NCBI GenBank assembly: GCA_030151255.1
Contig: JASLED010000017.1
Location: 1 to 35,081, forward strand
Length of the DNA stretch: 35,081 nt
Origin: Flavobacterium sp.
Lineage (GTDB): Bacteria; Bacteroidota; Bacteroidia; Flavobacteriales; Flavobacteriaceae
Reading direction: 5' to 3'
How positions within the stretch are numbered: position 1 is the first letter of the stretch; each line of letters opens with the position of its first letter. The notes under the pieces are model-generated. The model had not been told where the DNA came from. It worked only from the letters and a program-made list of their open reading frames with translations, and did no database searches. The position numbers and the translations under genes are program-made. This document shows, in pieces, positions 15,425 through 23,427 of the stretch.

Positions 15425-15452
15425 AAGCCTTCCGATTCGGGAGGCTTTTTTT
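15425..15452 (+). terminator. Terminator of the ribosomal operon
   Basis: Stem AAGCCTTCC (15425-15433) / GGGAGGCTT (15439-15447) has one G-T wobble and loop GATTC, followed by T7. It is a classical intrinsic terminator. Confidence 0.92.
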
Positions 15453-15502
15453 GATTTAAAATTCACTTGATCTATTATTTTTATATTAAATCTCATTTTA
15501 CT

Positions 15503-16458
15503 ATGGATATAAAAAAAAGATTTGATCGCATTGTAAGTTTGTTTATTCATTTACAATCTAAACCTGTAGTTACAGCTCAGGAATTAGCGGATCGATTTAA
15601 TGTGAGTTGCGCACCATTTATAGAGATATACGTTCATTAGAACAAGCCGGGGTGCCTATTTATAGTGAAGTGGGAGTGGGGTATTCTTTAGTAGATGGCT
15701 ATAAAATTCCACCTACTTTATTTACTAGAGAAGAAGCTTTGAGTTTTGTGGCGGCAGAAAAAATTATGCAGGTGTATGTTGATCAAGAGTTGAGTGATAA
15801 TTTTACATCGGCTTTGTTTAAAATGAAGTCTGTATTGCGTTCAGCTCAAAAGGAAGAGGTTTCGGAGATAGCTCCTGCTGTTATTATGCGTTCTGATAAA
15901 ACAATATTTAATAAAAAAGCACCTTCTGCTTTGTCTGTTCTTTTTAAAAGTATTTCACTCAAACAACAGGTAAGTATTGCCTATATAGGTGGAGCGGAAA
16001 AAGAAGCAAATAATCGAATACTTGAGCCTATAGGTGTTTTTCATGAAAATAGTTTTTGGTATTTTATGGCGTATTGTCATTTGAGAAAGGCTTATCGTCA
16101 ATTTAGAGCTGATCGAATTCAATCCATTCAGTTGTTAGATCAGATTTTTACGTTAGAGCATGGATCTTTAGAAACCTATTTACCTGTAAAAAATATAGAG
16201 CAAAATTTAGATGTTCGTATTTTAGTTGCTAAACCAATGGCATCTTATTTAGTTTGGGATCGAAAATATTATGGATTTGTTGAAGAAATAGAACGAGACG
16301 AAATGGTAGAAATGAATTTTAAAATGAAAGATTTTAATAATGGGTTTCCTCGCTGGTTTCTGATGTTTGCAGATCAAGCTGAAATTTTAGAACCTGTAGA
16401 ATTACAAGAAAAAGTAGAAAAGCTATTGGTAAATAGTTTATTGAAACACAAAAAATAA
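15503..16458 (+). pseudogene. YafY/WYL-domain transcriptional regulator with a one-base frameshift
   Basis: The ATG at 15503 opens a DeoR-type HTH (MDIKKRFDRIVSLFIHLQS, then TAQELADRFNVS) in which the frame breaks at 15607-15608. The sequence there is AGTTGCGC; one more T gives VSLRTIYRDIRSLEQ, the expected recognition helix, and joins the HTH to the rest in one frame of 318 residues. Downstream lie the WYL-type region (QQVSIAYIGGAEKEANNRILEPIGVF, WYFMAYCHLRKAYRQFRADRI) and a C-terminal domain. WYL regulators sense ligands, often nucleic-acid or stress-related. Read literally, the gene is split inside its DNA-binding helix and probably inactive, unless the base is a sequencing error. It converges with the DinB gene across a shared terminator. 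Confidence 0.85.
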
Positions 16459-16490
16459 AGTCCTTTCAAGATGAATGAAAGGACTTTATT
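16454..16490. terminator. Bidirectional terminator between WYL and DinB genes
   Basis: A perfect 15-bp stem, AATAAAGTCCTTTCA (16454-16468) / TGAAAGGACTTTATT (16476-16490), has loop AGATGAA. It overlaps the WYL stop codon and ends four bases before the DinB stop, so it serves both converging genes. Confidence 0.8.
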
Positions 16491-16493
16491 TAT

Positions 16494-16964
16494 TTAAAAG
16501 GTTTCCCAAAAAAATGGAGGTTCAATACCTAAAGCACGTAAATATACATAAGCTTGACCGCGATGATGAATTTCATTATCAATAAAGTAGAAAATGTGTT
16601 GCTGAATTTTTAAGTCATATTCACCAAATAGGACAAAATTTTGTTGAAACTGGGTTGTTGATAATTGAGAAAATAAAGAATTAATGTTTACTGTATCTAC
16701 ATCCCATTGTTTTAATAATTCGGCTTTCGTATTAAATTTAGGCATTTCGTCAAACTTCACTATTTTACCTGAAGTAAACGCAATAAGCGACGGTACAGCA
16801 ATAGCTATTAATTCTGCACACATACTAGAAAAAGGACGCATGCCACCAATTGTAAAGTTAAATAAATCATTTTCTGGAAATGCTTCAATAACTTTTCGGG
16901 TTAAATTTCTTTGTCCTTGCCAATGTTGTAAAAGTTGCTCTTTCGAAATAATTTCTGTGTTCAT
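16494..16964 (-). CDS. DinB-like superfamily protein
   Basis: The 156-residue cytoplasmic four-helix protein has the C-terminal signature FYFIDNEIHHRGQAYVYLRALG of the DinB/YfiT superfamily, which includes metal-dependent thiol-S-transferases and DNA-damage-inducible proteins. The usual third metal ligand, a His in helix 2, is not evident here; that region reads MRPFSSMCAELIAIAVPSL, so the metal site may be altered. The open frame continues upstream to 17207, but those residues cross the neighbouring gene's promoter and start. The ATG at 16964 (MNTEIISKEQLLQHW) gives normal family length. It converges with the WYL regulator, a partner often found near DinB genes in my recollection. Confidence 0.8.
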   Translation of the reverse strand: MNTEIISKEQLLQHWQGQRNLTRKVIEAFPENDLFNFTIGGMRPFSSMCAELIAIAVPSLIAFTSGKIVKFDEMPKFNTKAELLKQWDVDTVNINSLFSQLSTTQFQQNFVLFGEYDLKIQQHIFYFIDNEIHHRGQAYVYLRALGIEPPFFWETF

Positions 16965-17096
16965 TTGTTGTATATTTTTTTTGTGATATACTGCAAATGT
17001 AGATTGGAGTATTGACAACTGTTTGTCAGTATGTTTATAAAAATTTATTTTTAATTGGCTTAACACAGTAAACAAAAAAATACGTTTTATAATTAG

Positions 17097-17104
17097 TATT
17101 TTTG
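17097..17104 (+). promoter_or_regulatory. -7 box before the DUF6495 gene
   Basis: TATTTTTG fits TAnnTTTG, 17 bases before the ATG at 17122. A -33 TTTG is not seen at the right distance. It is the likely promoter for the DUF6495-ligA unit. Confidence 0.45.
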
Positions 17105-17121
17105 TATTCAAATAAAATATT

Positions 17122-17595
17122 ATGAAATATTCTCGTCTTACAAAAGAGCAGTTCGAAGAATTGCATCCAGAATTTATCAATTTCTTAGCATCACAACAAA
17201 TTGACAAAGCAGAATGGGATAAAATTAAAGAAGAACAGCCAGAAATTGCAGATCAAGAATTAGATGTGTTTTCAGATTTGATATGGGAAGGAGTTTTATC
17301 AAAAGCACAATTTTTGGAACATTATTCAAAAAATCATATTTTTTTGTTTGGTTTTGACGATCATCAAATAAATACAATTGTAGTAAAAACTTCTCAGCCT
17401 GATGTAGATTTTCTAACAAAAGAAGGATTACAATGGCTAAGTGATGCTATTTTTACCAATGATGTTGAAATAAAGCATGGCGGTAAATCATTTGGAAATG
17501 ATAGAAATAAAGAATTGTTTGATATTATTAAACAAGGCGCTATATTAAGCGAAGGCGATTTGTATAAGCAGTTTAAAGAAATGTTGAAATTGTAA
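17122..17595 (+). CDS. DUF6495 family protein
   Basis: The 157-residue cytoplasmic, acidic protein has no signal peptide or membrane segment. It begins MKYSRLTKEQFEELHPEFIN and contains DLIWEGVLSKAQFLEHYSKNHIFLFGF and VEIKHGGKSFGNDRNKELFDIIKQGA. I recognise it as the flavobacterial DUF6495 type; no function is known to me. It ends nine bases before the ATG of ligA, so the two are almost certainly co-transcribed and possibly translationally coupled. That gives a weak hint of a link to DNA replication or repair. Confidence 0.75.
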   Translation: MKYSRLTKEQFEELHPEFINFLASQQIDKAEWDKIKEEQPEIADQELDVFSDLIWEGVLSKAQFLEHYSKNHIFLFGFDDHQINTIVVKTSQPDVDFLTKEGLQWLSDAIFTNDVEIKHGGKSFGNDRNKELFDIIKQGAILSEGDLYKQFKEMLKL

Positions 17596-17604
17596 TTGAA
17601 AGAA

Positions 17605-19605
17605 ATGGAAGCAAAAGAAAAACTTTTAGCATTGCGAGAAGAGCTAAATCAGCACAATTATAATTATTATGTATTGGATCAGCCTACTATTTCTGATTTT
17701 GAGTTTGATACTAAATTAAAAGAGTTAGAAGTTTTAGAAGCAAAATATCCTGAGTTTGCAGACGTAAATTCACCAACACAGCGTGTTGGTGGAGCGGTAA
17801 CCAAAAATTTTGAAACAGTTGTGCATCGCAATAGAATGTACTCGCTAGACAATTCATATTCACAAGAAGATTTGTTGGATTGGGAGAAAAAGATTCAGAA
17901 AATTCTGGGCAATGTTCCTTTGCAATATACTTGTGAGCTAAAGTATGATGGCGCATCTATTAGCATAACTTATGAAAACGGAGAATTGGTAAGAGCTGTA
18001 ACTCGTGGTGATGGTGTGCAAGGCGATGATGTAACCAATAATATTCGCACTATAAAATCAATTCCTATTCGTTTAAAAGGAAGTGATTTTCCGAAAAGTT
18101 TTGATATTCGAGGAGAAATTATTTTACCTTTTGCAGGATTCGAAAAAATGAATCAAGAATTGATAGAAATAGGCGAAACTCCTTATGCAAACCCACGTAA
18201 TACTGCCTCGGGAAGTTTAAAATTACAAGACAGTGCCGAAGTTGCTAAACGTCCATTAGAATGTTTGTTATATAATTTAACGGGCTCAGATTTAGGAATT
18301 TCATCTCAATATGAAGGATTGGAAAAAGCACGTGCTTGGGGATTTAAAGTGCCTGCTGCTTCAAAACTAGTAAACTCAATGCAAGAAGTTTTTGATTTTA
18401 TTGAGTATTGGGATATTCACAGACACAATTTGCCTTATGAAACAGACGGGGTAGTAATTAAAGTAAATTCATTACACGATCAGGATGAACTTGGATTTAC
18501 AGCAAAATCTCCACGTTGGGCAATTGCTTATAAATTTAAAACCGAACAGGGCGAAACTTGCTTAGAATCAATTGTATATCAAGTCGGACGGACAGGAGCA
18601 ATTACTCCAGTAGCTAATCTTGAAGCGGTGCAATTGGCAGGTACAACTGTGCGAAGAGCGTCGTTACACAATGCAGATCAGATTGCTAAACTTGATATTC
18701 GTGTTGGAGATAGTGTTTATGTAGAAAAAGGAGGAGAAATTATTCCTAAAATTGTTGGAGTAAATTTAGAAGCGCGTAGTGCTGACTCTGTTCCAACGGT
18801 TTATATTACTAATTGTCCGGAATGTAATACACCACTGAAGAGAAATAAAGGCGAAGCTCAGCATTATTGCCCAAATATTAATGAATGTCCACCTCAAATT
18901 ATTGGACGAATTCAGCATTTCATTTCAAGAAAAGCAATGAATATTGACGGTTTGGGGGAAGAAACTGTAACGCTTTTGTATAAAAATGGTTTGGTAAAAG
19001 ATTATGCCGATTTGTATACGCTTACCAAAGAACAAATTTTGCCATTAGAGCGTATGGCTGAGAAATCGGCTGATAATTTAATCAAAGGTATAGAAGCTTC
19101 TAAAACAATTCCGTTTGAACGTGTTTTGTATGCTCTAGGTATTCGTTTTGTGGGAGAAACTGTGGCAAAAAAATTAGCAACACATTATAAAAATATAGAT
19201 GCTTTGGCAGTTGCTCCTCTTTTAGAAATGATAACAGTTGATGAAATTGGAGAAAGAATTGCACAAAGTGTAATTGATTTTTTTAGTAATACAGCTAATA
19301 GAGAACTTGTTAATCGTTTGAAATTGCAAGGAATACAATTTGAGATAGAGGAAAAAGAACAGGTAATCCTTTCTAATATATTGGCTGGTAAAACAGTTGT
19401 AGTTTCAGGTGTTTTTACGCAGGTAAGTAGAGACGAATTAAAACAACTAATTGAAGAACACGGTGGTAAAAATGGAAGTTCTATTTCTTCTAAAACAGAT
19501 TATGTTGTTGCTGGAGATAAAATGGGACCTTCAAAGCTTGAAAAAGCTTCCAAATTAGGTATTCAAATTTTATCCGAACAAGATTTTTTAAATTTAATAG
19601 GGTAA
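17605..19605 (+). CDS. ligA: NAD+-dependent DNA ligase LigA
   Basis: This 666-residue enzyme seals nicks in replication and repair using NAD+. The Ia domain lies at the N terminus (HNYNYYVLDQPTISDFEFD). The adenylation domain has the AMP-accepting Lys113 in CELKYDGASI, then RGDGVQGDDVTNNIRTI and SPRWAIAYKFK. The OB fold holds GRTGAITPVANLEAV and RASLHNADQI. The four-Cys zinc finger (CPECNTPL, HYCPNINECP) follows, then helix-hairpin-helix repeats and a C-terminal BRCT domain (about 590-666, VVSGVFTQVSRDELKQLIEEHGGK). A TTG at 17596 is in frame, but the ATG at 17605 fits the family better. Length and all domains are normal. Confidence 0.97.
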   Translation: MEAKEKLLALREELNQHNYNYYVLDQPTISDFEFDTKLKELEVLEAKYPEFADVNSPTQRVGGAVTKNFETVVHRNRMYSLDNSYSQEDLLDWEKKIQKILGNVPLQYTCELKYDGASISITYENGELVRAVTRGDGVQGDDVTNNIRTIKSIPIRLKGSDFPKSFDIRGEIILPFAGFEKMNQELIEIGETPYANPRNTASGSLKLQDSAEVAKRPLECLLYNLTGSDLGISSQYEGLEKARAWGFKVPAASKLVNSMQEVFDFIEYWDIHRHNLPYETDGVVIKVNSLHDQDELGFTAKSPRWAIAYKFKTEQGETCLESIVYQVGRTGAITPVANLEAVQLAGTTVRRASLHNADQIAKLDIRVGDSVYVEKGGEIIPKIVGVNLEARSADSVPTVYITNCPECNTPLKRNKGEAQHYCPNINECPPQIIGRIQHFISRKAMNIDGLGEETVTLLYKNGLVKDYADLYTLTKEQILPLERMAEKSADNLIKGIEASKTIPFERVLYALGIRFVGETVAKKLATHYKNIDALAVAPLLEMITVDEIGERIAQSVIDFFSNTANRELVNRLKLQGIQFEIEEKEQVILSNILAGKTVVVSGVFTQVSRDELKQLIEEHGGKNGSSISSKTDYVVAGDKMGPSKLEKASKLGIQILSEQDFLNLIG

Positions 19606-19668
19606 TTTGATGTTAAATTAAGTAGATTATTAGTTGCTTTTTTTAACTTTACTTCTTATCCTGTAATT

Positions 19669-20181
19669 ATGATAAGTACTTTTAAGAAAAGAGCAATAAA
19701 AAAAGCGATAGATCAAATATCTTTAGAAGGCGTAAGTAAAGACTATGATTATAATTTTCAAACATTAGGTATTCTTATTGATAAAAAAGAAGTAGGGACA
19801 ATTCAGCAAATTGTGTCTTCTTTTCAGCAAAATGGCTTTTTTTTTAAGGATGTTAAAGTTTTGGTTTATACTGGACTTCTAAAAGATAAAACAATCGTTT
19901 TTCCTTCTTTTAATCTAACTAATTTTACATTAAATGGACATTTAAAAAGTGCTTCAGTTGATGATTTTATTGCTACTGATTTTGATCTTTTAATAAATTT
20001 TTATGATAAAGATATTGTACCTTTAGTTTACGTTAGTACCAAAGTACAAGCTAAGTTTAAGGTTGGGATTTCTACAGTAACATCAAATGTTAATCATTTT
20101 AGCTTAGAGGTAAAAGATTTAAATCCAATTGAATACGTAAACCATTTAACTAGTTATATAAATATATTTAAAACAAAATAA
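19669..20181 (+). CDS. DUF6913 family protein
   Basis: The 170-residue cytoplasmic protein begins MISTFKKRAIKKAIDQISLE and has an alternating hydrophobic, Rossmann-like pattern: TLGILIDKKEV, DVKVLVYTGLL, FDLLINFYDKDIVPLVYVST, and AKFKVGISTV near the C terminus. I recall this as the flavobacterial DUF6913 type, usually just upstream of dapA. It ends three bases before the dapA ATG, so co-translation is likely. No enzymatic motif is visible, and its role is unknown. Confidence 0.72.
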   Translation: MISTFKKRAIKKAIDQISLEGVSKDYDYNFQTLGILIDKKEVGTIQQIVSSFQQNGFFFKDVKVLVYTGLLKDKTIVFPSFNLTNFTLNGHLKSASVDDFIATDFDLLINFYDKDIVPLVYVSTKVQAKFKVGISTVTSNVNHFSLEVKDLNPIEYVNHLTSYINIFKTK

Positions 20182-20184
20182 ATT

Positions 20185-21066
20185 ATGCAATCGCTTTTAG
20201 GAACAGGAGTAGCTTTAATCACTCCTTTTAATGAGGATCTTTCAGTAGACGTTGATTCTTTGGTAAATTTAGTAGAATACGTTACCAAAGGAGGCGTTGA
20301 ATATTTGGTTGTTTTAGGAACAACAGGAGAATCAGCAACTTTGACCAAAGACGAAAAGGAATTGGTAAAGAAAACAATAATAAAAGCGAATGCAGGTAAG
20401 TTGCCTTTAGTGTTAGGTGTTGGAGGAAATGATACAAATGCTGTTTTATCAGAGTTAAATCCTGAAAACTTGGAAGGTTTTGATGCTATTTTATCAGTAT
20501 CGCCTTATTATAATAAACCAACACAAGAAGGAATTTATCAACATTTTAAAGCAATTGCACAAAAATCAGCATTGCCTATTTTATTGTACAACGTTCCTGG
20601 TAGAACAGGTAGTAATATGGCACCAAAAACAGTAATTCGTTTAGCTAATGAATTTTCAAATATTGTAGGAATTAAAGAAGCTGCTGGCGATTTAGTACAA
20701 TCAATGGAATTAATAAGACAATCTACAAGAGAAGATTTCTTAGTTATTTCTGGAGATGATGCAATTGCTTTGCCATTGGTTTTGGCTGGAGGTGCAGGAG
20801 TAATATCAGTAATTGGACAAGGAGTGCCAGTACCATTTTCTGAAATGATTCGTTTAGGATTAAAACACGATGTAAAAAAAGCTTTTGAATTGCAATATCA
20901 AATGATGCCTGTAATTGATCAAATTTTTGAACAAGGCAATCCAGCAGGAATAAAAGCGTTATTAAATAAGGCAGGCGTTATAAAAAATATTGTTAGATTG
21001 CCATTAGTAATTGCTGATGAAGATTTAACAAACAGAATTGAAAAAGAATATATTAAACTCAAATAG
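20185..21066 (+). CDS. dapA: 4-hydroxy-tetrahydrodipicolinate synthase
   Basis: The 293-residue TIM-barrel aldolase condenses pyruvate with aspartate semialdehyde, the first committed step of lysine and diaminopimelate synthesis. Visible motifs are GTTGES (Thr46-Thr47), YNVPGRTG with catalytic Tyr135, and GIKEAAGD with the Schiff-base Lys164; the later ISGDDAIALPLVLAGGAGVISV is also typical. Length is normal. It sits between DUF6913 and ftnA on the same strand with gaps of three and seven bases, so all three are probably one transcript. Confidence 0.96.
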   Translation: MQSLLGTGVALITPFNEDLSVDVDSLVNLVEYVTKGGVEYLVVLGTTGESATLTKDEKELVKKTIIKANAGKLPLVLGVGGNDTNAVLSELNPENLEGFDAILSVSPYYNKPTQEGIYQHFKAIAQKSALPILLYNVPGRTGSNMAPKTVIRLANEFSNIVGIKEAAGDLVQSMELIRQSTREDFLVISGDDAIALPLVLAGGAGVISVIGQGVPVPFSEMIRLGLKHDVKKAFELQYQMMPVIDQIFEQGNPAGIKALLNKAGVIKNIVRLPLVIADEDLTNRIEKEYIKLK

Positions 21067-21073
21067 AATAAAT

Positions 21074-21592
21074 ATGTTAGCGAAAAGATTACAAGATGCT
21101 TTAAACGAGCAGATTAAAATAGAGGGAGATTCATCTCAAATTTATTTAGCAATGGCAACATGGGCTGAAACTCAAGGATTTGAAGGGATTGCATCTTTTA
21201 TGTATGATCAATCTGATGAAGAACGTGCGCATATGTTGAAGCTAATAAAATACATCAACCAAAGAGGGGGAGAAGCAACAATTCCGGCTGTAGCTAAACC
21301 AGAGCTTGATTATGCATCTTTTAAAACGTTGTTTACACAATTGTTTTCTCATGAAGTTTTTGTTTCAAATAGTATTAACAATCTAGTACACATTGCTTTA
21401 GAAGAAAGAGATTATGCAACGCATAACTTTTTACAATGGTATGTTTCAGAGCAAATTGAGGAAGAAGCAACTGCACGTACTATTCTGGATAAAATCAATC
21501 TTATTGGAGATGATAAAGGAGGACTTTACTTATTTGATAACGATATGAAGAGTTTTAGAGGAGATGCTGGTGCAACAAATGCAGCAGTATAA
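21074..21592 (+). CDS. ftnA: Non-haem ferritin
   Basis: This 172-residue iron-storage protein has the complete ferroxidase centre when counted from the ATG at 21074: Glu17, Glu50, His53, Glu94, Gln127 and Glu130, in the contexts IKIEGDSS, SDEERAHM, HEVFVS and EQIEEEA. It should assemble as a 24-mer that oxidises Fe2+ and stores the mineral core. The open frame extends upstream into dapA (to 21038), but the ATG at 21074 fits the family exactly. It begins seven bases after dapA and ends at a good terminator. Expression may follow dapA rather than an iron-specific promoter, as no separate promoter is seen. Confidence 0.95.
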   Translation: MLAKRLQDALNEQIKIEGDSSQIYLAMATWAETQGFEGIASFMYDQSDEERAHMLKLIKYINQRGGEATIPAVAKPELDYASFKTLFTQLFSHEVFVSNSINNLVHIALEERDYATHNFLQWYVSEQIEEEATARTILDKINLIGDDKGGLYLFDNDMKSFRGDAGATNAAV

Positions 21593-21608
21593 TACTTAAA
21601 AATACTAG

Positions 21609-21637
21609 AAAAGATGCTTTAATTGGCATCTTTTTTT
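21609..21637 (+). terminator. Terminator after ftnA
   Basis: Stem AAAAGATGC (21609-21617) / GCATCTTTT (21626-21634) is followed by more T (to 21637). Loop of eight bases. It ends the DUF6495-to-ftnA block. Confidence 0.85.
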
Positions 21638-21653
21638 AAATCATATTCAATCG

Positions 21654-22130
21654 ATGGAGTACCAAGAACAAATGAATATTTATCGCAAACAATCATCGAT
21701 ATTTTTTGCTGTTTTTGGTAGTGTTGTTCTCTTATTAGTAACTATTTCTACTGAAAAGAGCAAAGTGAATTTTATTTTTATGGGAATAACCTTCGCAGTT
21801 ATGCTAAGTGTTTACCTGTATTATTACTTTTCTACCTTTAAAGTTGGGCATAGCCAAAAAGCAATTGTATTTAGTTGGAGAAAACAACAACAAATAGCGC
21901 TAATAGACATTGATAAGATTTCGATTGAAAATTTAGATTATTTCGGAAAATTTGGAGGTTATGGAAAAAGAGTGTGGGGTAAAAAGCATGCTTATATTTT
22001 CAATGATTCGGGTAATTTTCTATGTATTCAAGCCAACGGAAAAGATTATTATCTAACTATTCAGGATAATGTGTATTGGAAGAAATGGATAGAAGAAAAA
22101 AATATAATACCAATAAAACCAATAGATTAG
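21654..22130 (+). CDS. Two-helix membrane protein with a PH-like tail, unknown function
   Basis: The 158-residue protein has two adjacent membrane helices (about residues 15-32 and 40-60). A soluble domain of beta strands follows with FKVGHSQKAIVFSWRKQQQIALIDIDKISIENL, and then YYLTIQDNVYWKKWIEE. Two N-terminal helices followed by such strands resemble bacterial PH (YdbT/bPH) domains, but similarity is only by pattern. It stands between ftnA and bamD with a terminator upstream. Function unknown. Confidence 0.65.
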   Translation: MEYQEQMNIYRKQSSIFFAVFGSVVLLLVTISTEKSKVNFIFMGITFAVMLSVYLYYYFSTFKVGHSQKAIVFSWRKQQQIALIDIDKISIENLDYFGKFGGYGKRVWGKKHAYIFNDSGNFLCIQANGKDYYLTIQDNVYWKKWIEEKNIIPIKPID

Positions 22131-22190
22131 ATAGCGATTTCATAGAAATGAGATAAAAAATAGCATTTTTGCTTTTTAATAAAAAAGGTT

Positions 22191-22221
22191 TTTGTATAAT
22201 GCAATTATATAACTAAATTTG
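22191..22221 (+). promoter_or_regulatory. Complete promoter of the bamD operon
   Basis: TTTG (22191-22194), a 19-base spacer and TAAATTTG (22214-22221) are an exact match to TTTG-N19-TAnnTTTG. It predicts a start near 22228 and a leader of about 50 bases before bamD. It should drive bamD, rpoZ, coaBC, DUF4835 and probably recN. Confidence 0.82.
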
Positions 22222-22279
22222 CATTTGCTTTTGTATTTCAGTATTTGAAGCAAATGATTGTTTTAACTAAGTAAACGAT

Positions 22280-23086
22280 ATGAAAAAATACATCGGGATA
22301 AGTTTATTAACTTTAGCTTTTGTAGGGTGTTCGCCTTTGCAAAAAGCCTTAAAGTCTGATGATTTAGAACAAAGAAAAGAATTGGCAAACGAATTCTATC
22401 AACAAAAAAAATATAGAAAAGCTATTCGCTTGTACGAATCGATAGAAAAAGATTATAGAGCTCGTCCTGATGCAGAAGAGATGTATTATCAGTTTGCAGA
22501 TGCTACTTTTCAAACAGACGATTTTATGTTAGCTGCAGATCGATTTAAATTATTTGCATCTACATATCCAAGAAGTGATAAACGAGAAGAAGCTTTGTTG
22601 AAAGAAATAAAATCAGGAGTTCATTTATCACCTGTTTATTCTCTAGATCAAACAATTACTATTACAACAATCGAAAAGTTGCAAAAGTTTATTGATCAGT
22701 ATCCAAATTCAGAATTTATTGGAGATGCCAATAAAATTATGAGCGATTTGAATAAAAAACTAGAGATGAAAGCTTTTGAAAATGCAAAACAGTTAAACAC
22801 AATAGGAGACTATACAAGAAACTATGGAGCAGCAATTGTAGCATTAGATAATTTTATTTATGATTATCCAGGTACATCATTTAAAGAAGAAGCTCTATAT
22901 TATAAGTTTGATTCTGCTTACAAACTAGCAATGAATAGTGTTCATTACAAAATGGAAGAACGTTTAAACAATGCAAAAGGAATGTACGACGCGTTGATTC
23001 GTTTTGATGATAATACGATATATAAAGAAAAAGCCAATAAAATGTTGGCAAGTATAAATAAAGAATTAGAAAAATTTTCAAAATAA
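22280..23086 (+). CDS. bamD: Outer membrane assembly lipoprotein BamD
   Basis: The 268-residue lipoprotein has the lipobox FVGCSP (Cys at about residue 16 or 17), and is followed by TPR repeats (about 30-260). EFYQQKKYRKAIRLYESIEKDY, YYQFADATFQTDDFMLAADRFKLFASTYPRS and KLQKFIDQYPNSEFIGDANK are typical of BamD/YfiO. It is the essential TPR partner of BamA in inserting barrel proteins into the outer membrane. It leads an operon with rpoZ 12 bases downstream, from the promoter at 22191. Start ATG is unambiguous. Confidence 0.93.
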   Translation: MKKYIGISLLTLAFVGCSPLQKALKSDDLEQRKELANEFYQQKKYRKAIRLYESIEKDYRARPDAEEMYYQFADATFQTDDFMLAADRFKLFASTYPRSDKREEALLKEIKSGVHLSPVYSLDQTITITTIEKLQKFIDQYPNSEFIGDANKIMSDLNKKLEMKAFENAKQLNTIGDYTRNYGAAIVALDNFIYDYPGTSFKEEALYYKFDSAYKLAMNSVHYKMEERLNNAKGMYDALIRFDDNTIYKEKANKMLASINKELEKFSK

Positions 23087-23098
23087 CCTAAGCTTAAG

Positions 23099-23416
23099 AT
23101 GGATTTAAAGAAAACAACTGCTCCTGTAAATACAATTACTTACAACAAAAGTAAAATTGAGGAACCAACGGGTAATATCTATGAGGCTATTACTATTATC
23201 GCAAAAAGAGCAAGCCAGATTAATGTTGAAATTAAAAACGAATTGGTAGATAAATTAGAAGAATTTGCTACTAATAATGATAGTTTAGATGAAGTTTTTG
23301 AAAATAAAGAACAAATCGAAGTATCAAAATTCTACGAAAAACTTCCAAAAGCTCAGGCATTAGCTGTAGAAGAGTGGTTGGAAAATAAAGTAGCTTATAA
23401 AGAAGTTAATAAATAA
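23099..23416 (+). CDS. rpoZ: RNA polymerase omega subunit (Rpb6-like)
   Basis: This 105-residue cytoplasmic protein contains TGNIYEAITIIAKRASQINVEIK, the conserved omega/Rpb6 helix that folds around the beta' C terminus. A Bacteroidota-specific C-terminal extension includes KEQIEVSKFYEKLPKAQALA. It helps RNA polymerase assembly and, in other bacteria, ppGpp response. It is 12 bases from bamD on one side and 11 from coaBC on the other. The pairing rpoZ-coaBC is widespread in bacteria, which supports the call. Confidence 0.88.
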   Translation: MDLKKTTAPVNTITYNKSKIEEPTGNIYEAITIIAKRASQINVEIKNELVDKLEEFATNNDSLDEVFENKEQIEVSKFYEKLPKAQALAVEEWLENKVAYKEVNK

Positions 23417-23427
23417 TAGATACTAAA

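Noticed and set aside
16965..17207. N-terminal extension of the DinB-like protein
   Set aside because: It would overlap the promoter and start of the DUF6495 gene and gives non-family sequence; the ATG at 16964 fits.
21038..21073. Upstream extension of ferritin into dapA
   Set aside because: Counting from the ATG at 21074 places all ferroxidase residues at the standard positions.
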